A stretch of DNA of 48,526 nt, taken from positions 1 to 48,526 of the forward strand of contig JAUCBJ010007641.1 of the NCBI GenBank assembly GCA_032718475.1, read 5' to 3'. This document shows positions 1-9,800 of this stretch, piece after piece (position 1 is the stretch's first letter; every line of letters begins with the position of its first letter). The stretch comes from Nemertoderma westbladi (Eukaryota; Xenacoelomorpha; Nemertodermatida; Nemertodermatidae). The position numbers and the translations under genes were made by a program. Below the pieces are notes generated by a model. It was not told the DNA's origin and did not search any database. It saw only the letters and a program-made list of their open reading frames with translations.

Positions 1-2
1 TG

Positions 3-1808
3 ATATACCCAAGCCAGAGGAAGGCAGGAAATAGGACAGACGGACCGCACCCAACAGGAGAAACTATACAACATCCATCGAACCCATTGGAAGCGCAGGC
101 GATGGGAATGGCCACGTTAATAGATGCGTTAAAAACTAGGATCGAATTACCACCCGTGGAACCATTCAAATTTGATGGGAGTAGGCCGGAAGAATACTTA
201 CAGTTTCGGCGCATGTATAGTAACGAAATACTAACAAAAAACCTGACGCAGGCGGAGTGCCTAAAGTATCTGCAAGTATATACAGGAGGCCCAGCATACG
301 ACATCGTGAGGCAATACCAGGGCATGGAGGGCGGCTTCACGACGGCATGGCGGGCACTGGACAGGGAATACGGGCACCCGGCCAAGATCATCCGGCAAAC
401 CCTGAGAGGCATAACATCGGGTGGCCTACAGGATAATCCCGTTAGCATTAAGACGTTCGCGAACAAGGTCGAGAAGGCGCTAATCGTACTGAAGACGCTA
501 GACACGCCATACGAGCTCAACGCGTCCAACAACATCACCACGATAGCGCAGGCACTACCGATATGGCTGCGCAGCAAGTGGAGGAAAATCGATTTCTCCA
601 CTCGAGATAGGAAGGGTGCGGAACCGGGTTTAGAAGAAATGTCGAGCTTCTTAAACTACGAAGCCGAACTAATAACCGACCCAGTCTATAGCGAGGATAG
701 CCTGGGAAAGGGACCAAGAACAGATTACCATAGACCGAAACCAGGACACAACACGTCGAACGCATTGCCGAAGCTCAGGCAATCACTGCCATACGCAGCG
801 ACGCAGGGGACTGCTAGTCCACAGGTAGCCGGGGGTAAGACCACATCATGGAGCGGACAGGGGAAAGATAACAACACAAATAAACATAACCCCAGTACGC
901 CCAGTAGGCCGAACCCAAACAATAAGAATGGTAGGGACTTTGGTACAAATGCAACTGCGATACGCAATGCATTGTATAAGGACGGCTACGACCCAAAGAG
1001 CAAATGCCAGCTACATACAAATGCGCTTCATCAGACCATGAACTGCAGGCACTGGCAAGCGCTACCCAGGGAAGATCAGGTAGAATATGCGGCGAGAAAT
1101 GAGATCTGCTCGCGATGTGTGATGAGTGGACATAGAGCAAGACAATGCAAGGAGACGCCGATTAAGTTCGGTCAAAGTAAAGGCCAAACGATGGCAACGA
1201 GCACCGTAGGAGCAAAGAAGAGAGCCACGGTATTACTTGGGGTAGTGCCAGTGCGAGTGATCGGGGAAGGCAATCAATCAGTGACCACACTGATGCTGGT
1301 CGACAGTGGAGCTGCCTTCACATTAGTCGAGAATTGGGTGACCGAGGAAATAGGATTGAGGACAAGGCCAAGTAGAATGGTGGTAACAACAATCTCCAGC
1401 AAAGACGAGATCCTGGAGATGGGGACAGGACAGTGCGCAATAGCAGCAATAGCACTGGGATGCGACTATGGGGCGAGCATCGACCCCATCCAGGTGATAG
1501 ACTCGATAAACATCAACGCCAGGCGACCAACCAATATCGAGGTCGAGCAGTATAAATTCCTGGACAGTGTCGATTTCTCAATCCCAGAGGTGGACGTTAG
1601 GAAAGTATCCATCATAGTAGGAATGGACTGCCCGACGGCCCACGAAAGAATGCAAACGGTCTTTGGCGAAGACAAGCAGTGTGACCCGGTGGCGATATTA
1701 ACACCATTCGGGTGGACACTGAGCGGCCCAATTAAGAGTAAGATACCATTTAGGATGTCTCACTTAATGTCACATTGTCACACTGCCGACCTAACGACCA
1801 AAGGCTGA
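3..1808 (+). CDS. BEL/Pao-type gag-protease ORF, 5' end outside window, no pol
   Basis: The reading frame is open from base 3; the first in-frame ATG is at 102, so the true start may lie to the left. Residues about 25-200 (counting from the TTG at 87) resemble the DUF1759 gag region of BEL/Pao elements. A zinc knuckle of the form CX2CX4HX4C (ICSRC...GHRARQC) is encoded near 1102-1150. An aspartic-protease core with DSGA (LMLVDSGAAFTLV) lies near 1290-1330, and a DUF1758-like tail ends with GMDCP and TPFGWTLSGP. In the family this protein forms the particle and matures it, and RT, RNase H and integrase normally follow in the same frame. Here a TGA at 1806-1808 ends the ORF right after the protease and no RT is found downstream. 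It is either a 3'-truncated copy or a gag-protease gene kept on its own. The frame itself is undamaged. Confidence 0.85.
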   Translation: MYPSQRKAGNRTDGPHPTGETIQHPSNPLEAQAMGMATLIDALKTRIELPPVEPFKFDGSRPEEYLQFRRMYSNEILTKNLTQAECLKYLQVYTGGPAYDIVRQYQGMEGGFTTAWRALDREYGHPAKIIRQTLRGITSGGLQDNPVSIKTFANKVEKALIVLKTLDTPYELNASNNITTIAQALPIWLRSKWRKIDFSTRDRKGAEPGLEEMSSFLNYEAELITDPVYSEDSLGKGPRTDYHRPKPGHNTSNALPKLRQSLPYAATQGTASPQVAGGKTTSWSGQGKDNNTNKHNPSTPSRPNPNNKNGRDFGTNATAIRNALYKDGYDPKSKCQLHTNALHQTMNCRHWQALPREDQVEYAARNEICSRCVMSGHRARQCKETPIKFGQSKGQTMATSTVGAKKRATVLLGVVPVRVIGEGNQSVTTLMLVDSGAAFTLVENWVTEEIGLRTRPSRMVVTTISSKDEILEMGTGQCAIAAIALGCDYGASIDPIQVIDSININARRPTNIEVEQYKFLDSVDFSIPEVDVRKVSIIVGMDCPTAHERMQTVFGEDKQCDPVAILTPFGWTLSGPIKSKIPFRMSHLMSHCHTADLTTKG

Positions 1809-2235
1809 AAGGATCTAATTCTGTAATTTCGCAGAACCCCGGTACGGTGGTGAATCAAATGTCAGATGTGTAAGAACCAAAAAATGCCCTGCAGGCCCAC
1901 AATGAAACAATATTACAGTGATAAAATAAATTATCTAGCAAACAACAACGGTACATTATGTCACATAGTATACTGTACCGGTACCATACCACTAAAATAA
2001 AATGTGCGATATTTGAGTGATGACTTTTGTATTATGTTTTTTTCTCTTTATTTTATTTATTCCAGACATCAGTAAAATTAAATACATAATACAGACGTCC
2101 ATATAGCACAGTAAAACAATAAATTATATTATTATAATTAAATTAACGTATGTAATGTAGGGTAGGGTATAGGGTAGGCTTACTATGTAAGCATCCAGTA
2201 AAAAGTGAAATAATAAACCTTGTAATTATAGATAA
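1809..2235. other. AT-rich stretch without a recognisable gene
   Basis: This is non-coding sequence between the gag-protease ORF and the dispersed repeat. It contains AT-rich runs and repeated GGGTAGGGTATAGGGTAGG-like bases near 2158-2178. I see no LTR, RT or splice signals here. Confidence 0.5.
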
Positions 2236-2540
2236 ACCTGTTTGCTGCATTGATCCCCCCTGTGTAAACGTAAAATAGGGGAAAATTTTCATTTTTGTTG
2301 GTGCTTTACTATCTGTGTAACCAACCACCTATACCCAGTGTCTCAATAAATTCAATTAATAAGTCTGCCTGATGAAGGGGCCTAATTGGCCCAGAAAAAT
2401 TCGCGAACTGTAATTAGTTTTTCTTACACCCTCTAGAAGTCATTCACGGACTTTGATGAAGTTACTGGGTTCTGGAAATTGATAAGCTTCATGTGTCACT
2501 GTGGCATCTTTCTTCATCCAGTTGAAATGTCATATAATGA
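2236..2540 (+). repeat. Dispersed repeat, copy A (hairpin-containing)
   Basis: About 300 bp align by eye with 22727-23010. Shared blocks include GTGTAAACGTAA, GTTGGTGC, GTGTAACCACCTATACC, GAGGCCTAATTG-type sequence, ACTTTGAAGTTACTGG and TTCATCCAGTTGA. The core reads CTGATGA, then a GGGCC-TAATT-GGCCC hairpin, then AGAAA. It is probably the tail or UTR of a transposable element, family not recognised. Confidence 0.6.
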
Positions 2541-2563
2541 CATGTCATATAAGTTGTGTTACA

Positions 2564-2764
2564 TTTATTATATAGGAAGGGATCTAGGGGTTATTAATTT
2601 GAAGAAAAATTACGCGATACCTAAATTTGTACACTACACGGTTAAAAAAGTACGCATGTGATGGGATTAGTCCTACAATTGCGCCAATAAAAGATAAGTT
2701 ATTTTCAGTAAAATAAACTTATCATTCGAGGTTAAGACCCCTAGATCCCTTCCTATATAATAAA
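2564..2764. mobile_element. Tc1/mariner-like MITE, about 200 bp
   Basis: Perfect 27 bp inverted arms lie at 2564-2590 and 2738-2764 (core TATAGGAAGGGATCTAGGGG and its complement). If TA is the target duplication (2571-2572 and 2756-2757), the element proper is 2573-2755, starting TAGGAAGGG. The outer TTATTA/TAATAA would then be flanking AT-rich target. There is no coding capacity. The TA target points to Tc1/mariner-type mobilisation, but no transposase is seen in the window. Confidence 0.7.
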
Positions 2765-2884
2765 CGTATAATAATAACAAACACCTCGAAAAATACAGCT
2801 TGCCAACACATTGTTACTATCAATATAAGTTGTGCAATGATTCCTGAGGAAATCATTGCACAATCACATCAGTATGCAATGGTT

Positions 2885-3204
2885 CGTACAAAGTACAATG
2901 CACACATCTCCAACCAGACACTATATAACATTGGAAGTGTCTCATCGGTTCCCCCAAGCTTGATACTTGAACAAAGCCGCATCCGCTTTGCAAGGCTTTG
3001 CTTTCGCCGAGAGGTCCAGTCTGTGCACAATCTTGTGCTTTGGCGGCCCCATGGAGTGAATAAGCATGGTGGACAGCCCATGACTTTCTTGAGACGCATC
3101 TTAAAGGACACTGGGCTTGAAGAGGCGGATAATCTCGCAAAAGCCATGGTGGATAGGTAGTTGTGGCGGTGCAAATTTGTTGATAAGCTGGCACAGCATT
3201 CTTA
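2885..3204 (+). pseudogene. RTE-like LINE, decayed 3' end of ORF2 (copy 4)
   Basis: The translated sequence matches the C-terminal hundred residues of the RTE-like ORF at 39036-40985 (NAHISNQTLYNIG, PHGVNKHGGQPMTFLRRILK) and ends with the same AQHS-stop. It is more diverged than the other copies and has a TAG at 3158-3160 where they encode Glu. It is heavily 5'-truncated. Its terminal TTAA (3202-3205) is the insertion site of the piggyBac-like element that follows. Confidence 0.8.
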
Positions 3205-3459
3205 ACCCTATTAGTACCGGGCTATAAAATGTTGTACAAATAGCGGGGGGGGGGGGGGGGGGGGGGGGGGGTCATATTGACCCCCCGCTCTAAAATCTAC
3301 AAATATTTACGAAAACGTCTGATTTTTTGTTTGTACGTAGGTATCACTAGTCTGGCTCCGACCGAAAAAAAAATTTTCGAAAAAATGTACTGGTGTGGTT
3401 ATATTGCAGCACCAAAATTACAAGTAGTGCACAATTTTCACAAAATTTGAAAGTTACAT

Positions 3460-4635
3460 TGTAAAAGCTTTTGCGTCATTAACCGGTTATTTCCCCTTAA
3501 AGTACTCTGTAGTTGGTTTGCCAGGCATAAAAAGGCCGTGTCCTTGCTGTACTGGTGTTTTAGAGGACATAAAAGTCATTTCTTATGTATTTGTACTGTA
3601 TTTGTACTTTAGAGGACATAATCCACAATCTCGTGACGCGATAAGCTAGATACTCTTGAAAACAGTGTCGCTACCATGACGATGGCTAACAGCTGATATT
3701 GCCACGTCGACGTTTCTTTGTTTCTTTGTTCTCTCGTTGTTCGGTTGACCAATCAGAGCGTTTGTTGTCTCTGTGTTGGAGGTGTATACAGAGGCTCAGT
3801 AGTTCAGTGTTATGTTTTTGCCCAGAGCCTAAGAACCGGCTTTTGGCACCTCCATGTTTTCAGTTTTTAGTCTTACACTAGTAGGCTTAATTATAAGGAC
3901 ATATATCCGTTATCATAACATAACATACCATACCTAATCAAACAACCTGTGCATACTTTTATATTGTTATACTGCTATTTACTGTCAGTTCTTCATAATA
4001 TGGTTGATGAATTATTATATTTGGAATAACGATAAATAACCCCGAAAACCCAATATTCTTGATATACCGAAGGTAAGAGAGAAAGGTTACATATAACGAT
4101 TGTGACTTATGTTAAAGTGGTTTGAAGTGAATCTAATGTTATTTGATAGACCCTACATGATTCGGTCCGTGTTCCTTTTATATGTGACTAAAATCAGTGA
4201 AGATCGGCAGATCAGTGTGCAGTATTGTGCAGCATTGTGTATGAGTGAGACTGATAACGAAGCATTTCCTAAAGAATGCGCCATATATGTGAATTGTAAC
4301 TAAGCCATATCGTTGTGAGTAGTTTAAGTCATAACTCTGTTTATATAGATAGAGCGCCACGTCCTAAAGGAACTGTTAATATTCCCCGAAGGTGAATAAT
4401 ATTGTCAGAGATTATATAATACTGTCAGTCGAATAATACATTAGGCTTACATAGCAATACGATTAAGCCGTCGAACCCAATCTCCCGGGTATATCCAGCG
4501 GGTGAATGATCGCGCACCGATTGGTTTCGACTAGTGTAGTGAATCAAATACTTGTCAGAGGCTAAAAGTGATTTATTATCTAGAAGACATCCTAATTTGG
4601 CGGGTTAAACTGCCAAAGGTCTGAAAGCGCGAACA
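3460..4635 (+). repeat. 5' LTR of the BEL/Pao element
   Basis: It begins TGTAAAAGCTTTTGCG and ends AAAGCGCGAACA. A TATA-like GGCATAAAAAGG lies near 3525-3536 and may be the promoter core. A donor-like GAAG|GTAAGA at 4073 could serve as a splice donor if it falls in the transcribed part. Short ORFs inside it are conserved only because the two LTRs are nearly identical. Confidence 0.95.
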
Positions 4636-4990
4636 ATAACGGATATCTAGTCTGTATTGCAGTGTAGGCACTAAATACAGTTTAATATTGTTCTGGTAAG
4701 AACAATAACGGATATTGCTTCTGTATTGCAGTAGGCAATAAAGCTGAAGTACCGGCAACCGGTACCCAGTAGGCCTGACTACCTAACCACCCGGACCGGT
4801 ACCTACAGCAGTACAGGTACAGCAGTATTATTCGATTTTGATAATTATATACCAGTAGGCCTTAATAATTAATCAGGGAGGGCCCGCCCTGGTTTTTCAT
4901 TGAGATTTTTACTTATTTCTGTCAAGTTTTATTTGTTTGTAGGCCAGTATTGAACAGAAGGCGTGTAAGCCTGATCAGATTGTACAGACA

Positions 4991-5560
4991 ATTTGTAGGC
5001 TGAGCTGTTGTCTGATTGTTGTTAAGTCTGAACGGATTGCAGTGTGTGTAGATCACCTGTCCGATAAAGAACGGTTAGGAAGTAGGGGCAGCCAATGCTG
5101 TAAGGTAAACCCCCAACTAAAGAATAAGTCGTACTACTGGGTTAGAACGCATACTACCTAATCATTTCGGAGTCTGCATGTCCTGTAGTTTATTTAGGCT
5201 TGAGAGTAGTCTGCCATCGTTTAGTCTGTACTTTGTTTGTGTAAGTCTGTACGGGTAGCGTATAATATTTATTTAGATAATTTGTAGGCTGGATAGTTGT
5301 CTGGCTGTTATTAGGTCTGAACGGATTGCAGTGTGTGTAGAGCCTCTGTCCGATAAAGAACGGTTAGGAAGTAGGGGCAGCCAATGCTGTAAGGTAAACC
5401 CCCAACTAAAGAATAAGTCGTACTACTGGGTTAGAACGCATACTACCTAATCATTTCGGAGTCTGCATGTCCTGTAGTTTATTTAGGCTTGATAGTAGTC
5501 TGTCAGTGTTTGGTCTGCATTTTGTTTGAGTGGTTTGTACGCGTAGCGTAATATTTATTA
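4991..5560 (+). repeat. Tandem duplication of a 289 bp leader segment
   Basis: Unit 1 starts at 4991 and unit 2 at 5280 (ATTTGTAGGCTG...). The two are nearly identical from about 5026 to 5205 and diverge toward the ends. Each contains AAGG|TAAACCCCC, a weak donor-like site, and GTCGTACTACTGGG. It lies in the long untranslated leader of the BEL/Pao element and may be part of a packaging or internal-initiation region (inference). Confidence 0.9.
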
Positions 5561-6497
5561 TTCAGAGTTTATGCGATTATTCGCAACATTCATTCCCCAA
5601 GTTTGTTCCTACAATAATTGTGTTTGTTATACATACCGCTATAGTTAAATTAACCCCGGTACTACACGGGCTGCTTGGCGTAGGTAAAGACTGGTGATTT
5701 TGTGCACCGGTCACTCCAGCAGATGCCGTGGTTCTTTTAGCTGTTCAAGTATATTTAACTACTGATTATATGTTGTACAAGTACTCGTACCTAATTTAGG
5801 GTTTAGTGTACAGTGCTTTCCGAGAGTAATTAGTGTAGGCATTATATTTGTGTTGTAAAGTGGTTGATAGGCACTTTCGATTAGCTCTATTAACTTCTAG
5901 GTAGGAACACTCCGTGATACATAACGTAGTACCTATATCGATACGGCTATAGGTCGTCAGGCGGTGGTATTTTCCTATCTGGACAACGCAGTGTATTTAC
6001 TACTACGTATTATTTTCAAATACCGCAGTACCCTGTCCGTTGTAATAACCAGATTTCTAACCCTTTGTTAGGCTGGTTTGTAGACTTCTTGTAAAATTAC
6101 CCTGAAAATTCGTATTTTGTGTTTTTGTAAATTTTTGTGTTTATTTAGAGATTGTAATCTCACCCGAATTGTACGTAATTTGTAGTATTAAGTAACTTAG
6201 GTAAATTAGAATTATTTGTTTTAGTGTCCTATAAGTAGCACTTCACTGAAAGCGCACCGCTTTGTGTAGTGATTACTCCCCAGAAATAATAACATTTATT
6301 TCAAACATTGACAAAACCCATTAAAACGGGTATATATATATTATAAATCAAATCTAACGATTTAGAAATAGTAGGCCTGCCATACAACAATTAGGTCTCA
6401 ATATCAGTTGGATTACTGCTCAAATAACGGTAATAAAGTAGGTAAAGTAACCAAGTAACCCTAAAATTCAGAAATTCAATTATTTAAAATAATTGAT

Positions 6498-6760
6498 ATA
6501 CCGGTATTTACGATAGGCCTATTATCTTTATTTCTATAAATTTAGGCTGAAATTATACCGGTACTTTATAATTAATTCTAGTCCAGAATTATAATTATAT
6601 ATACTACAAAACTGTAAGCTGTATACCGGTATTCCCGATAGGCCTATTATATATTTATATATATTTGTGCTAAAATTATACCGGTATTCTGTGATAAACC
6701 TAGTCTGTAATAATAGTTATATATACTATAAGCATACCGGTATTCTAATATATTATATAT
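6498..6760 (+). repeat. Degenerate tandem repeat just upstream of gag
   Basis: Blocks of ATACCGGTATT followed by CGATAGGCCTATTAT and AAATTATACCGGTA recur at 6498, 6623 and 6734, a period of about 110-125 bp. The sequence is AT-rich with palindromic ACCGGT and AGGCCT cores. It ends 120 nt before the gag-pol ATG. Confidence 0.7.
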
Positions 6761-6878
6761 ATCACGCTACACTGAGTAGCAGTATCGGTAATTAATTACT
6801 AGGCTAGCAGTTAATACTGAATTGCTAGACTTGCTTAGACTGTAATATAGCAGTAGGCATTCAACTGTATCCATAAAC

Positions 6879-9800
6879 ATGTCTGATACTAAGCAGAACC
6901 TGTCAGACAGTTTATTAGATGTAACTATCTGCGACTCAGATAGAGGCGTAGAACCGTCTAGTCGTAAGTTCAGTTCACCTCCCACTGTGAGGAAGGTCAT
7001 CCCTCCTGTAGTAATAACAGAACCTAGGCTGGTCCAACATCGTAGGTCTATCATAGGCACTCGAGCTCAGGTCAAGCGGGACCAAGAAGCAGCAGAACAG
7101 CAACAACCCGCGAGCCAAGAACTTACTTCTCAACGGCCCAACAGCTCCAGTAGTGAGGATACTGTAGAACTGACACCAGAACGCGGAGCAAAGATGATGG
7201 ATGTGGTTTATTCGGATCCCCTTCTCATCCTTCCTGCAGCCGTACTCACTAGGTTATTGATTGCAGTGGAAGAACACCAGATCGATTGGGCGAGAAGTCA
7301 ACGATCAACTAAAGATAATTATGCGGGATACACGAGTGAAGAACTGAAGTCTATTGTCGAGTCGCAATGGAACTTCCCCGGACCCGGACTCCCGTTTGAT
7401 TTATCAGAAGCTGCCTGGGAAGACATACATCGGATGGGAGTAGCCAAAGAAACCATAGATCCCGCTGTGTGGAAGAGGTCCGCAGCCGGATACGCACAGG
7501 GATTCTTCAGCTCTATGGAGCGAGTAAAAGGACAACTGTTTCAACAACCACAAGGACCTCAAGAGCAGGGACAACTGCTTTATCAAGTTAGAGAAAGAAT
7601 TCTACGAATCAGGCTAATATTATCGGCCTTTGAGGAGGCTTCTAAACGAAGGCAAGACACGTCGTTGCAAGTTGCCGTAAAGACTTGGTTTCAAAGGGTG
7701 AGTCTCCAGGTTCAAGGAACAGCTCAGTGGAAAGCTCAGCTGGAGGAGCGCTCAACCCATGGAGAATCAACAGACGCTACTTTTTCCCAAGTGGAAAGTG
7801 AAGCGACGGCAGAGAAACCGCATAAGAGGGATGCCATTGACATCTATCTGTCAGACTATCAACGTTTTTTAGGTGATGACGAGTTGAGGAGAAGGTTAGA
7901 GGGACTTAGCCCTAATAGTGAAGGAACCAAGCTTGTGTTGGATGCCATCGATGTGGAAATGAGGGCTGCGAACCAGGCTAAATTTGATGAACAACTCCGC
8001 ATCACCAGAGTTCAAGAAGAACAAGTAAAGAAAAAACGTATAGAAGACAGAAAGGCAGCGGCAGTAGCAGCAGCAGTGGCAGCTGCAGAAGCAGAAAGAA
8101 AAGCGGCAGCGGCAGAGGCAAAAGTGGCAGCGGCAGAGGCAAAGGCAGCGGCCGAAGCGGAAAGAAAAGTGGCGGAGGCAGTGGCAGAAGCAGAACGGAG
8201 AGCGGCTGAAGAAACCACCCAATTAGAATTGGAAAACATTCAGGAGAATCAAGACTGCATAAATAAACAGTTAACAGCTAGTAATATGCAGATGATGAAT
8301 CGATCTACTCCCAAAAGACAAGGATATACATCATCTGAGGAAGGCGATACCACCGATACTGAAGGCAAAGGAAATAGATCTCGTCTAAGCAGACGTAAAA
8401 GAACGTTCCACCGTCAGAAATTGCCTGATTTGCCTCCAGCTGTTAGAAGGCAACTAAATAACACCAACTTAGGTAGTACAGAACCCACAGACCAAACAAT
8501 TAAAATAGAAAGACTCCCTACTATAGTAGATGAGCCTGAAATAATTAGGCCTGTTCTTGAAATCACCCCTTCGGTGATAGACACACCTGTGCTCCCTGAA
8601 ACTACCTCTAAATTCCCTCTGCATAGCACTAAGCTACCTGTGCCCCATAGAACTGCCCAGGAGACAGTTCAGGTCCTGGACCCCGAGCGAAATATTCATG
8701 ATTTGTCGCCCGTTGTCCCTCGTCCGCCCGCTACAACGTTGGCGACTCCCGCTTCGGCGGTCGAATGGGTGGACGAGAGACGGCGGGGGATGGATCTCCT
8801 GCTCGGGCAGATGCAGGAGACTGTTCAGCAATTTAAGGGCACAGTAAGGGAAAGTAGGTTAGAGTTGCAAGAAGTGCAGCAAAGTATCGCGCTAGAACGC
8901 GATAAATTAGTAAATACACAAAGGGGTATACCACCACCCTCGGTAACAATGTGTCAACCTGTTAGGTCTGAAGTATCTCATGCGCAAGGTGTGGAGCCTA
9001 CACGCATATATACTGCTAGCGAAGTAGAAACTCCTATAGTGAACCCTATTAAGGGTAATTATAGACCTGTTGATAATGACATTCCCTATAAACCTGATCA
9101 TAATCCGAGAAATTTATATACCGATAACTCGATATTCAATAACACGATGGCCCAAGAAAGTTTTACGCGTCAAATGGCTAGAACCGAAGCCCGGCAAGCG
9201 GTAAAGGTGGGAGAGATCGTCAAGTTCAATGGAGATGAGATGAAATGGTTACCTTTTAATGAATATTACAAAGATAACATACAGAACTCTGTGCTATCTA
9301 ATGGAGAGAAACTTAGATTCCTCATCGAATGCTTGGAAGGATCTCCCAAGTTAATGGCGTTAAAGTTTATTGGACATCCAGACGGATTAAGACAAGTTTG
9401 GGATACACTTAACATCAGGTATGGTAATAGGAATAACATAGCTGGGTATTTGTATGCAAAGTTGGTAGCGCCCCGAAAGTTTATTAGCAGCGGAATTATA
9501 GAGTTTTCCGATGAGATTCAGGAGATCTGCAGACAATTAGATTGGCTAGGTAAGTCTCATGAGTATCAGAACACTATGGTTATTAGAGCAGTAGCTTCTA
9601 CTTTACCGAAGGGTGGAGTAGGTACACGCTGGGATAAGAAAGTGTTATATATGATGGAACAACAACAAAGAGACCCTACCATGGCTGATCTCATGTCATT
9701 CCTAGATGGAGAAGTGAAATTACAGCTCCTGAAACTGTCCAGAGAGAAGACACCGGAAAACAAGGTAAGTGAAAAACCCGTCGCTAGGAGAAAGGTAACA

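Noticed and set aside
2360-2420. Hammerhead ribozyme
   Set aside because: The CTGATGA and GAAA words and one stem fit loosely, but stems I and III and a cleavage triplet are not supported in either copy.
3699-3881. Conserved 60-residue ORF, present again at 18425-18607
   Set aside because: Both lie in the LTRs and are identical because the LTRs are; there is no sign of coding constraint.
4636-4760. tRNA primer-binding site after the 5' LTR
   Set aside because: I could not match the bases after 4635 to a tRNA 3' end. The repeated AACAATAACGGATAT (4631 and 4699) is noted but not a PBS by itself.
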